A stretch of 64,000 nucleotides of DNA, taken from the NCBI GenBank assembly GCA_030428105.1, contig JAUIBE010000014.1:1-64000 (forward strand). Direction: 5' to 3'. This document shows, piece by piece, positions 38,888 to 46,933 of the stretch. Made by a program: the position numbers and the translations under genes. Source of the stretch: Gammaproteobacteria bacterium. GTDB taxonomy: Bacteria > Pseudomonadota > Gammaproteobacteria > Xanthomonadales > SZUA-36. The notes below the pieces were generated by a model, which did not search any database, was not told the DNA's origin, and saw nothing but the letters and a program-made list of their open reading frames with translations. The first letter of the stretch is position 1, and each line of letters starts with the position of its first letter.

Positions 38888-39075
38888 AATACCTGCGGGT
38901 CGGTCTCCGGACTCACGAAGGGCGGCGGGGCCGCCAAAGAAGGATCGCCTTCCCATGCCGTACTGCGCACAGTGGCTGCGTTGATCCTTGCCTTCGTCTA
39001 CCGTTGCGGGGGCAGTGACGGGTTTGCTTCCTCAGGTCGCGCACCGTCTTCCCGTTTCATCCCCGTTTCGAACGC
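38888..39075 (-). ncRNA. Cobalamin (adenosylcobalamin) riboswitch
   Basis: Reading the minus strand, the conserved blocks appear in order. They are GAAACGGGAAGACGGTG (around 39043-39059), ACTGCCCCCGCAACGGT (39000-39016), CCACTGTGCGC, GGGAAGG (near 38948-38954), and the B12 box GAGTCCGGAGACC (38902-38914). The element ends about 45 nt before the btuB ATG, close to the ribosome site. Repression of receptor translation by B12 is the expected outcome. Boundaries are approximate. Confidence 0.95.
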
Positions 39076-39115
39076 GATTTCGAAACATCAAGGGACACCT
39101 GCAGACTGAGCGGTC

Positions 39116-39144
39116 AGGATGCGGGAAAAGTGGTGGGTTGTAAA
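39116..39144 (-). promoter_or_regulatory. Possible btuB promoter
   Basis: On the minus strand TTTACA (39139-39144), 17 bp, CATCCT (39116-39121) would start transcription about 35 bp before the riboswitch. The -10 is weak, so this is tentative. Confidence 0.3.
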
Positions 39145-39178
39145 GAGAAGGGCTGATTCGGTGCGGAGGAAGCACCCC

Positions 39179-39922
39179 TTAACCGCGGCAGCGCATGGCA
39201 TCGCCAAACGCACCAAAAATCGCCATCGAAACGGGGTTATCGCGAACCTTCCATTCCGGGTGCCACTGGACCGCCAGGTTAAAGCCGGGCGCGCCGGAAA
39301 CGGAAAACGCCTCCACCAGGCCATCCTCTGCGCGGGCCTCCACTTCCAGCCCTTCGCCCAGGCGGTCTACACCCTGGCGGTGCAGCGAGTTGACCTCGGC
39401 CGAGGTGCGATTGGTGATGCGTTGCAACAGCCCGCCGCTGGAAAACACCACCGGGTGGGACGGGGCGTATTGCACATCCAGCGGGTCATCCGGGTTTTCG
39501 TTGTGCTTGAGCATGCCCGGCACCTCGCGCAACTTCTGGTGCAAGGTGCCGCCGAAGGCCACGTTCATCTCCTGGAAGCCACGGCAGACGGCGAACAGGG
39601 GAATGCCGGCCTCGATCACCGTGGAGATCAGGTCGAAGGCGACCGCGTCGCGATGGGTGTCGTTGTAGGAATTGGGGTCGGTGGGCTCCGCGCCGTAGCG
39701 GTCCGGCGCCACGTCCGAGGGGCTGCCGGTGAGGAATACGCCGTCGAACCGCTCGAGCATTTCAGAAGCGCGCGCATCGCCGTCAAGTGACGGCAAGCCC
39801 ACCGGGTAGGCCCCGGCGCCGTAAATCAACGCCTGGAAATACTTCTCGCCCACCATGTGGAAGGGGTGAGCGCCCTGCATCCGGCGGTCCGAAATCACCG
39901 CAACCAGGGGCTGCTTGCTCAT
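39179..39922 (-). CDS. Class I glutamine amidotransferase-like gamma-glutamyl-GABA hydrolase (PuuD-like)
   Basis: Protein of 247 aa of the peptidase C26/PuuD family. The catalytic Cys is in PLFAVCRGFQEMNVAFGG and the His/Glu pair is in LAVQWHPEW; a family motif FLTGSPSDVAPDRYG precedes them. PuuD releases GABA from gamma-glutamyl-GABA, the last step of the glutamylated putrescine pathway. The ATG at 39922 overlaps the agmatinase stop by 4 bp, so it is coupled to polyamine genes. The PuuA- and PuuC-like genes lie 20 kb away in the same window. Confidence 0.85.
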   Translation of the reverse strand: MSKQPLVAVISDRRMQGAHPFHMVGEKYFQALIYGAGAYPVGLPSLDGDARASEMLERFDGVFLTGSPSDVAPDRYGAEPTDPNSYNDTHRDAVAFDLISTVIEAGIPLFAVCRGFQEMNVAFGGTLHQKLREVPGMLKHNENPDDPLDVQYAPSHPVVFSSGGLLQRITNRTSAEVNSLHRQGVDRLGEGLEVEARAEDGLVEAFSVSGAPGFNLAVQWHPEWKVRDNPVSMAIFGAFGDAMRCRG

Positions 39923-40881
39923 CGCGCGTTTCGCTGCGGATTCACCGCGAACAGGCACAGGAATTCGTAGGCCAGCGAGGCGCCCGCCAGCGAGGTGATA
40001 TCACCCACGTCATAAGCCGGCGCCACTTCCATCAGGTCCATGCCCACCAGGTTGATGCCGGCGAGGTGGCGAATGATCTCGAGGGCCTGCTGGCTGCTCA
40101 AACCACCACACACCGGCGTGCCGGTGCCGGGCGCGAAGGCCGGATCCAGGCAGTCGATATCGAAGGTGAGATACACCGGGTTTTCGCCGACGGTCTCCAG
40201 GATTTTGCGGGCAATCACCTGCGGACCCTGGTCATGCACCGCACGCGCGTCCAGCACGTTGAAGCCCAGCGTGTCGTCGTTGGTGGTGCGCAGGCCAACC
40301 TGCACCGAGCGACTGTCGTCGACAATGCCCTGCTGCACGGCGTGCCAGAACATGGTGCCGTGGTCCACGCGTGGCCCGTCATCGGCCCAGGTGTCAGAGT
40401 GGGCGTCAAAATGCACCAGCGAAAGCGGCCCAAAGCGCTCGGCATACGCCCGCAACACCGGGTAAGTGGCAAAGTGGTCGCCACCCAGGACCAGGGTGGA
40501 AGCGCCCTGCGCCAGGATCTTGCTGATGTACTCCTCGATAAAACCAGGCGCCGCTTCGGGCAGGCCGTAGTCGAACTGGCAATCACCGTAATCCACGATC
40601 GAAAGCGCTTCCAGCGGGTCGATATCCCACGGCCAGGGCCGGGTCCAACTCATCACGCTACTTGCCTCGCGGACGCCACGCGGGCCAAAGCGCGCGCCGG
40701 GGCGGTTGCTGGTGGCGGTATCGAACGGCACCCCCACCACCGCAATATCCACGCCCTCAAGATTTCGGCTGTAGCGGCGGCGCAGGAAACTCAGCGCGCC
40801 GGCAAAGCTGGGCGAGTGCTCGACCGCGCCGCGGTTGTCCTCGGCGGTAAAGGCGTTGTCCCAATCGGTGTGCTTAGGCAT
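39919..40881 (-). CDS. speB: Agmatinase-family ureohydrolase
   Basis: Protein of 320 aa of the arginase/agmatinase superfamily. Manganese ligands are in VLGGDHFATYPV, VHFDAHSDTW and TFDIDCLDPAFAPGTGTP. It should hydrolyse agmatine to putrescine and urea; guanidinobutyrase is an alternative for this subfamily. The ATG at 40881 overlaps the aminotransferase stop by 8 bp and gives a typical N-terminus. In context it feeds putrescine into the downstream amine pathway. Confidence 0.9.
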   Translation of the reverse strand: MPKHTDWDNAFTAEDNRGAVEHSPSFAGALSFLRRRYSRNLEGVDIAVVGVPFDTATSNRPGARFGPRGVREASSVMSWTRPWPWDIDPLEALSIVDYGDCQFDYGLPEAAPGFIEEYISKILAQGASTLVLGGDHFATYPVLRAYAERFGPLSLVHFDAHSDTWADDGPRVDHGTMFWHAVQQGIVDDSRSVQVGLRTTNDDTLGFNVLDARAVHDQGPQVIARKILETVGENPVYLTFDIDCLDPAFAPGTGTPVCGGLSSQQALEIIRHLAGINLVGMDLMEVAPAYDVGDITSLAGASLAYEFLCLFAVNPQRNAR

Positions 40882-42274
40882 GTGCTGCACCCAGCGCGGC
40901 GGCGGTGGCATCCAGCGCTTTCCAGGCCTTTTCGACCAACTCGTCCACCTGCTCGTGGGTGATCACCAGCGGCGGGGAGACAATCATGGTGTCGCCCACG
41001 GCACGCATCACCAGGCCATTTTCGATGCAGGCATCGCGGCAAACCGTGCCGGCGCCTAGATCTTTGTGGAATCGCTCGCGGGTGCCTTTGTCAGCGACGA
41101 TTTCAACCGCGCCCACCAGGCCAATGCTGCGGGCTTCGCCGACCAGCGGATGACTGGCCAGCGAGGCCCATTGCTGGCTGAAGTACGGCGCCAGTTCCTC
41201 GCGCACGCGGTCGATGATGCCCTCGTCGCGCAAAATCCTGATGTTGGCCACCGCCACCGCGCAGGCGGCGGGATGCCCGGAGTAGGTAAAACCGTGGGCA
41301 AACTCGCCGCCCTCGGCGATGACCAGCTCGGCCACCCGCCCCGACACCAGCGTCCCGCCCAGTGGCAGGTAACCCGAGGTCACGCCCTTGGCGAAAGTAA
41401 TCAGGTCGGGCTCAATACCGTAGTGGGTGCTGGCAAACCACTGGCCCAGCCGCCCGAAGCCAGTGATGACTTCATCGGCGATCAGCAGCACATCGTACTG
41501 GCGGCAAATGCGCTGGATTTCCGGCCAGTAAGTCTCAGGCGGAATAATCACGCCACCTGCGCCCTGCACCGGTTCCGCGATAAAGGCGCCGACATTTTCT
41601 GCGCCCAGCTCGTTGATTTTTTGTTCCAGCAATCGCGCCTGCTGAACGCCAAACTCTGCGGGCGAAAGTCCGCCACCCAAATCAAAGTGGTAGGGCTGCT
41701 CGATGTGCACGATGCCGGGCACCGGCATCACCAGTTGCTTGTGCATGGCGCTCATCCCGCCCAGGCTGGCGCCCGCCACGGTGCTGCCGTGGTAGGCGTT
41801 CTTGCGCGCGATGATGGTCATCTTCGAGGGCTGGCCCGCCAGGTCCCAGTAGCGCCGCACCAGGCGAACCTGGGTGTCATTGGCTTCCGAACCGGAGCCG
41901 GTAAAGAAACTGTGGTTGAAGCCCTCGGGGCTCAGCTCGCCCAGCAACTGCGCCAATTCGACAGCCGGCGGGTGGGTGCACTGGAAAAAGCTGTTGTAGT
42001 AAGGCAACTCCTGGAGCTGCCGGGTGGCGGCATCAATCAACTCCTGGCGGCCATAGCCCAGGTTGACGCACCACAGGCCCGCCATGCCGTCGAGGATCTT
42101 GCGCCCCTCGGAATCCCAGATATAAACACCGTCCGCGCGGGTGATGATGCGCGTGCCCTTTTCACCCAGCTCGCGATGGTCTGTGAAGGGATGGAGGTAA
42201 TGCTGGTGGTCGCTTTTCTGCCACTGCGGGGTATTCGCCGCAGCCTGGCCTCTCATGGTCTGATCGTTGGACAC
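40874..42274 (-). CDS. Class III omega-aminotransferase (putrescine/beta-alanine-pyruvate type)
   Basis: Protein of 466 aa, PLP-dependent. The PLP Lys is in ITFAKGVTSGYLPLGG, and GSGSEANDTQVRLVRRYW, IAEPVQGAGGVIIPPETY and LIADEVITGFGRLG are conserved class III motifs. It resembles SpuC-type putrescine/diamine-pyruvate aminotransferases. The GTG at 42274 (AGGA 8 bp upstream) is preferred over the ATG at 42256, which has no ribosome site. First gene of an operon with the ureohydrolase and PuuD-like hydrolase. Confidence 0.9.
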   Translation of the reverse strand: MSNDQTMRGQAAANTPQWQKSDHQHYLHPFTDHRELGEKGTRIITRADGVYIWDSEGRKILDGMAGLWCVNLGYGRQELIDAATRQLQELPYYNSFFQCTHPPAVELAQLLGELSPEGFNHSFFTGSGSEANDTQVRLVRRYWDLAGQPSKMTIIARKNAYHGSTVAGASLGGMSAMHKQLVMPVPGIVHIEQPYHFDLGGGLSPAEFGVQQARLLEQKINELGAENVGAFIAEPVQGAGGVIIPPETYWPEIQRICRQYDVLLIADEVITGFGRLGQWFASTHYGIEPDLITFAKGVTSGYLPLGGTLVSGRVAELVIAEGGEFAHGFTYSGHPAACAVAVANIRILRDEGIIDRVREELAPYFSQQWASLASHPLVGEARSIGLVGAVEIVADKGTRERFHKDLGAGTVCRDACIENGLVMRAVGDTMIVSPPLVITHEQVDELVEKAWKALDATAAALGAAHA

Positions 42275-42373
42275 TCGCAGGTTCCTGCACAGGATTGATT
42301 GCACTATCCTAACTCGGCCGCCGGGGATCGCGCGAGAGCCAAAACCACACCGGCCTGAACAACAACAAGCAGC

Positions 42374-43756
42374 ATGGGCGAAGCCAAAAATCCCTCGAAT
42401 AACCACGACCTGACCGTCGGCCCGGTGGGCGCACACCTGCGCCGCCAGGCGGTACCGTTTGGCCTGGGCCTGCTGGCCATTTTTTCCTTCGAGGCGGTGG
42501 ACCTGTTCTTCATCGCCAGGCTCGGTGATACCGAACTGGCCGCCATCAGCTTCACGTTTCCCCTGATCTGGCTGATCTACGGCATTGGTATTGGCCTGGA
42601 GGCGGGTGTGGCCTCGTGCGTTTCCCGCGCGGTCGGTCGCAAGGACGAAGAAGGCGCGAAACGCCTGGTCACCGATACCGCATTCCTGGGCGCCGCGGTG
42701 TTCTCAGTGCTGGCGATTGGCGCCTTCATGAACATGGACCGGCTGTTTGGCTTGCTCGGCGCAACCGCGGAAGTGATGCCGCTGATCCGCGAGTACATGT
42801 CGGTATGGTTCTGGGTTGCGCCGGTGGACGCGGTACTGTGGATCAGTCTGGCCGCGGTGCGCGCACGCGGCAACACCCTGCTGGAAAGCAAGTTCATTAT
42901 TGGCGCAGCCGCGATCAACCTGGTCCTCGACCCGCTGTTGATTTTCGGCTTGCTTGGTTTCCCGGCGCTGGGCGTCCAGGGCGCGGCGCTGGCGACGGTG
43001 ATCAGCACCTCGCTGATCCTGGCGGGCGCACTGGCCCACCTTGCCTTGAAGCTGGGAATCTTTGCCCGCCCGGTGGCGAAACTCTCCACCCTGGTCGCCT
43101 CGTGGAAGCACGTCATGACCATCGGCGTTCCGGCGATGATTACCAACGCCATCATCCCGGTATCCAGCGGCATCGTGGTGGCCATGGTGGCCGCCTATGG
43201 CGTGGATGCGGTCGCCGGCTTCGGTATCGCCATGCGCATCGAGCCGCTGGTGTTGATTCCGTTTTACTCGCTTTCCGCGGTTTCCAGCCCCTTCTTTGGC
43301 CAGAACTCCGGCGCCGACCAATTCGACCGACTGCTGGAAGCCCGCAAACTGCTGGCGCGATTCTGCGTGGTGTTTGGGCTGCTTCTGGCCATTGCACTGG
43401 ACCTGCTGGCCTACCCCATCGCATCGCTTTACAGCGACGCGCCGGAAATCCGCGAAGTGACCATGCACTATTTCTGGATCGTGTCGCTGAGCTACGGCGC
43501 CTACGGCCTGGTGATGTCGGTGAACGCCGCCTTTAACGGCATGGGCCACCCCATCCCCGGCGTGATCATCTCCACCTGCCGGGTGCTGGTTCTTTTCCTT
43601 CCCCTCGCCCTGGCGGGACGCGCCCTGATCGGCCTGGAAGGCCTGTTCGTGGCCAGCAGCATCTCCAACCTGGCCCTGGGGCTGGTGGGCTTTGCCTGGC
43701 TGGGAAGGCAAATCGGCAAACTGGAAGCGCGTTCCACCGCCACACCCCCCAACTAG
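42374..43756 (+). CDS. MATE-family efflux transporter
   Basis: Protein of 460 aa with 12 hydrophobic helices in two similar halves; ELAAISFTFPLIWLIYGIGI and GLEAGVASCVSRAVGRKD are typical of the MATE/DinF group. It exports organic cations or drugs with Na+ or H+ exchange. It is divergent from the aminotransferase with about 100 bp between. A CsrA-motif repeat element lies in its 3' region. Substrate unknown. Confidence 0.93.
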   Translation: MGEAKNPSNNHDLTVGPVGAHLRRQAVPFGLGLLAIFSFEAVDLFFIARLGDTELAAISFTFPLIWLIYGIGIGLEAGVASCVSRAVGRKDEEGAKRLVTDTAFLGAAVFSVLAIGAFMNMDRLFGLLGATAEVMPLIREYMSVWFWVAPVDAVLWISLAAVRARGNTLLESKFIIGAAAINLVLDPLLIFGLLGFPALGVQGAALATVISTSLILAGALAHLALKLGIFARPVAKLSTLVASWKHVMTIGVPAMITNAIIPVSSGIVVAMVAAYGVDAVAGFGIAMRIEPLVLIPFYSLSAVSSPFFGQNSGADQFDRLLEARKLLARFCVVFGLLLAIALDLLAYPIASLYSDAPEIREVTMHYFWIVSLSYGAYGLVMSVNAAFNGMGHPIPGVIISTCRVLVLFLPLALAGRALIGLEGLFVASSISNLALGLVGFAWLGRQIGKLEARSTATPPN

Positions 43757-43809
43757 AGCCTTCACGCAACGCAAAACGCCCCTCCCGGCTCAAGACTCCC
43801 AAGGTCGCA

Positions 43810-43911
43810 AGGGTGTATAAGTGTTTTTCAAAACCTTCGGAGACATGGACGTCTCCGGAAGTGCTACAGGGATGTATTCATGCAGCGTTTTGAAAAACAC
43901 TTATACACCCT
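43810..43911 (+). repeat. Element A: nested hairpin repeat with CsrA-like loop motifs
   Basis: A perfect 25-bp inverted repeat (43810-43834 and 43887-43911) encloses two smaller hairpins. The first is GGAGAC-ATGGAC-GTCTCC (43839-43856). The second is the core GCTACAGGGATGTATTCATGC (43863 onward), whose TACA/TGTA arms present GGGA in a loop. TACAGGGATGT matches 11 of 12 positions of the CsrA/RsmA SELEX consensus RUACARGGAUGU. The core recurs at 62137-62241 (element B) with unrelated but pairing stems. It lies downstream of the MATE gene on its strand. Confidence 0.8.
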
Positions 43912-43938
43912 GGCGGCCTGACCAAGACCTCGCTGAGG

Positions 43939-45147
43939 TTAGCCTTCCGAGTTCGACAACGCCTGCAAAACCCACCGGTTCCAGTTGTCAGTGGCGTCTT
44001 CCATGGTGGAAAGCGGCCCCGGCTCGTAAAACCGCGACATCACGCCCTGGTGGTTATGCTCGATGATGCGCTTGTCAGCCTTGGTCGTAACATCCCAAAG
44101 CCAGGTCAACCGCTGCAGATCGTAATCCTTACCCGCCTCGGCATCGCCACGCACCAACCAGGTGATATCGCAGTCACAGGTATCCAGGCCGGTGGGCAAA
44201 AAGCGGTAAAGCACCACGTGGTCGCAATAGGCCAACGCATACAGCAACGGCCCCACCTTGAAATCAGAAGCGCCACGATCCCAGTCCTTGATGGTCCCCA
44301 GCAGCGGCGCCACCGGCTGGCCGTCTCGGCTTCCGGTCACGTGGCCCTTGAGCAGCGGGTAACGCTCAAAGGCGCGGTCAACGCCAAACTCGCCAGAGTT
44401 CTCGTACGACTTATTGAATACATCGTCGCTTAGCCCACATGCGGCACCACGAACCATCAGCGCTTCGAGTTCATCCTCGTAGGCCTCATCGGGCAGCGCC
44501 AGCGAGTGGGCACGGGAGTATTCCGGGTGCGCAGGCGCGCAGTGGTAGCACTCCTTGTAGTTCTCCACCGCAAGCTTCCAGTTGGCCTTGATCGGGTAGC
44601 TCTCGCGGTGCGCCACCTTGGCGTTTTCCAACCCGTAGGGCGCGGTGCGCGGACCCAGCTCCTGCTCAACCAGGTCGAAGTTGCCCGGCTTTTCGGCAAA
44701 GTTGACGAAGATCATGCCCTGGAACACGCGAGAATGAAGGCGCTTAAGGCTGATGTTCGACTTGTCGAAGCTTTCGGGCATGTGCGCCGCGGCGTGGAGC
44801 ACGCCATCCAGGCCGTAAGTCCAGCCGTGGTAACGGCAGGTAAGGCGTTTCTCATTTCCGGTTTTCTGGAAACAGATGCGTGAACCACGATGCCGGCAGA
44901 CGTTGACCAGCGCGTAGATCTCGCCATCGGAAGCGCGCACGATGATGACCGATTCATTGGCAAACTCGAGCAGCAAGTAATCGCCCGTGTTGGGGATTTC
45001 GCTGGCATGGCCGGCATACAGCCAACTGCGCAGCAGGATCTGGTCGATCTCGCGCGCGTAGATATCGGGGTCGGTGTAGAACGGTTGTTCCAGCGCCATC
45101 CCGGGCGGCTGGCGGTCGATCAGTTCCTGTATTTCAGTCATCTTCAT
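43939..45147 (-). CDS. Rieske non-haem iron oxygenase, alpha subunit
   Basis: Protein of 402 aa. The Rieske 2Fe-2S motif is VCRHRGSRIC...TCRYHGWTYG (C-x-H, 17 residues, C-x2-H) near residues 85-110. The mononuclear iron site is in ENYKECYHCAPAHPEYSRAH, with a later Asp expected in the C-terminal third. Overall similarity is to choline/glycine-betaine monooxygenase (GbcA-like) and related N-demethylases. The ATG at 45147 is chosen since GAGAG lies 9 bp upstream; a GTG two codons earlier is too close. A reductase partner is not adjacent. It is downstream of the ABC importer on the same strand, separated by a REP. Confidence 0.92.
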   Translation of the reverse strand: MKMTEIQELIDRQPPGMALEQPFYTDPDIYAREIDQILLRSWLYAGHASEIPNTGDYLLLEFANESVIIVRASDGEIYALVNVCRHRGSRICFQKTGNEKRLTCRYHGWTYGLDGVLHAAAHMPESFDKSNISLKRLHSRVFQGMIFVNFAEKPGNFDLVEQELGPRTAPYGLENAKVAHRESYPIKANWKLAVENYKECYHCAPAHPEYSRAHSLALPDEAYEDELEALMVRGAACGLSDDVFNKSYENSGEFGVDRAFERYPLLKGHVTGSRDGQPVAPLLGTIKDWDRGASDFKVGPLLYALAYCDHVVLYRFLPTGLDTCDCDITWLVRGDAEAGKDYDLQRLTWLWDVTTKADKRIIEHNHQGVMSRFYEPGPLSTMEDATDNWNRWVLQALSNSEG

Positions 45148-45169
45148 ATTCACTTGCTCTCAAGAAATT

Positions 45170-45223
45170 TCGCGGCGAGGACGCCGCTCCTACAAACATG
45201 TGGGAGCGGCGCCCTCGCCGCGA
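45170..45223. repeat. REP-like palindrome inside the importer/Rieske operon
   Basis: Arms of 25 bp (45170-45194 and 45199-45223) pair with two mismatches around a 4-bp loop. The arms contain TCGCGGCGAGG and GCCGCTCC(T/C)ACA, a pattern well known from extragenic palindromes of pseudomonads and xanthomonads. It ends exactly where the PotI-like stop codon begins, so it sits in the transcript and could attenuate Rieske gene expression. Confidence 0.9.
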
Positions 45224-46018
45224 TCAGGTTTTTCGCCTTATCAACAGGGCAGCAGCAACCACACCAACCGAAACCAGCGCGATGATCACCGTGGCCAGGG
45301 CGTTGATATCCGGCGTCACGCCCAGCTTGACCTTGGAAAAAATCAGCATGGGCAATGTGGTGGCGCCGGGGCCGGAAACAAAGCTGGCAATCACCACGTC
45401 ATCCAGCGACAGGGTGAAGGCCAGCAGCCAGCCCGAAATCATCGCTGGCGCAATCGTCGGCACGGTAATGTCGAAAAACACCCGCAGCGGCCGTCCGCCC
45501 AGGTCCATCGCCGCCTCTTCCAGGCTCTCATCGCTTCCGGCCAGGCGCGAGCGCACCACCACCGCCACGTAGGCCATCGAAAACGTGATGTGGGCGATGG
45601 TGATGGTCACTGCCCCGCGAGCACCCGGCCAACCGATCCAGTCACTCAGCGTGATGAACAAGAACAGCAGGGAAATACCGGTAATGATTTCCGGCATCAC
45701 CAACGGCGAGGTGATCATGCCGGTCAGCAGGGTACGGCCGCGAAAACGGCCAATACGGTGCAGGGCCAGGCCGGCGATGGTGCCAAACACCGTGGCGACG
45801 GTGGCGCTGACCACTGCGATCTGCAGGCTCAGCAGGGCCGCGCCAAGAATCTCCTCGTTCTCCAGCAGGGATTTGTACCAGCGCAGCGAGAACCCGCCCC
45901 ACAGGGTAACCAGGCGCGAGTCGTTGAACGAATACACCACCACCGAAAGGATGGGCACGTAGAGGAAGGCGTAGCCAAACGCCGCGATGGTGAGAAGCCC
46001 GGTGCCGCGTTTTTTCAT
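45224..46018 (-). CDS. potI: ABC transporter permease, PotI/PotC-like
   Basis: Protein of 264 aa with six membrane helices and the permease EAA-like loop SDESLEEAAMDLGGRPLRVF. LSLDDVVIASFVSGPGATTLP is characteristic of polyamine permeases PotC/PotI. It forms the translocation pore with the PotH-like protein. The ATG at 46018 overlaps the upstream gene by 4 bp. Symbol given by family; the true substrate may be another amine. Confidence 0.9.
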   Translation of the reverse strand: MKKRGTGLLTIAAFGYAFLYVPILSVVVYSFNDSRLVTLWGGFSLRWYKSLLENEEILGAALLSLQIAVVSATVATVFGTIAGLALHRIGRFRGRTLLTGMITSPLVMPEIITGISLLFLFITLSDWIGWPGARGAVTITIAHITFSMAYVAVVVRSRLAGSDESLEEAAMDLGGRPLRVFFDITVPTIAPAMISGWLLAFTLSLDDVVIASFVSGPGATTLPMLIFSKVKLGVTPDINALATVIIALVSVGVVAAALLIRRKT

Positions 46019-46929
46019 CGGCTGTCCTCCACCTCGCGGCCCTGTACCTTCTGGAACCACATCATCGGCAGCACCAGGATCATCAGCAGCACCACAGACA
46101 CTGCCGAGGCTACCGGCCAGTCGCGGTTAATAAAGAACTCATCCCACAGGGCGCGGCCGATCATCAGGGTGTCCGAACCACCCAGCAACGCCGGAATGAT
46201 GAACTCGCCAATGGCGGGGATAAACACCAGCAGGGAACCGGCAATGATGCCCGGGCGAGACAGCGGCAAGGTCACATCCACGAAGGTGCGCCAGCGCCTG
46301 GCGCCCAGGTCTGCAGCCGCTTCCAGCAAGGATGAGTCGAGCCGTTCGAGGTTGGCGTACAGCGGCAAAATCATGAACGGCAGGTAGGAGTAAACGATGC
46401 CGATATACACCGCGAAGTCGTTGTAGATCAGTGAAAGCGGCTGGTCGATCAGGCCCAGCCACTGCAACAGGTTGTTGATCACGCCATTGGTGTTGAGCAG
46501 GCCGATCCAGGCGTACACCCGCAGCAGGAAAGAGATCCAGAACGGCAGGATGATGCCCAGCAGCAACAGGCCACGCCGGTGCGGCGGCTGGCGCGCGATG
46601 AAATAGGCCATCGGGTAGCCAATCAGCAGGCACAGGAAGGTGCTGATGGCGGCCGTCTTGATCGAACTTAAGTAGATGGTGGCGTAGTAGCGGTCCTGGA
46701 ACAGGAACAGGTAGTTGTCAAAGGTGGCCTGGATGCGGTCCCAGCCCGATGCCGCCCAGTCGAACAGCGCGGTAAACGGCGGCAGGGCCACCACCGGGTC
46801 TGCCACGCTGATCTTGAGGATGATCAGGAACGGCGCCAGGAAGAACAGTAGCAGCCAGGCATAAGGCACCAGCAGCGCCCGCCGCAGCCAGCGGCGACGC
46901 CCGTCCCTTACCATGCCGCTACCTGCCAT
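46015..46929 (-). CDS. potH: ABC transporter permease, PotH/PotB-like
   Basis: Protein of 304 aa with six helices. LPLYANLERLDSSLLEAAAD followed by LGARRWRTFVDVTLPLSRPG forms the conserved cytoplasmic EAA loop, and IPAIGEFIIPALLGGSDTLM is typical of PotB/PotH. An in-frame ATG five codons later is an alternative start. It begins 4 bp after the ATPase gene stop. Confidence 0.9.
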   Translation of the reverse strand: MAGSGMVRDGRRRWLRRALLVPYAWLLLFFLAPFLIILKISVADPVVALPPFTALFDWAASGWDRIQATFDNYLFLFQDRYYATIYLSSIKTAAISTFLCLLIGYPMAYFIARQPPHRRGLLLLGIILPFWISFLLRVYAWIGLLNTNGVINNLLQWLGLIDQPLSLIYNDFAVYIGIVYSYLPFMILPLYANLERLDSSLLEAAADLGARRWRTFVDVTLPLSRPGIIAGSLLVFIPAIGEFIIPALLGGSDTLMIGRALWDEFFINRDWPVASAVSVVLLMILVLPMMWFQKVQGREVEDSR

Positions 46930-46933
46930 CTAC

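Noticed and set aside
38846-38956. Upstream in-frame extension of btuB
   Set aside because: It lies inside the cobalamin riboswitch and would place a start before the B12 box; the ATG at 38845 has a ribosome site and signal peptide.
43810-43911. Element A as an integron attC site
   Set aside because: Folded imperfect palindrome of suitable size, but no RYYYAAC/GTTRRRY core sites, no integrase and no cassette array.
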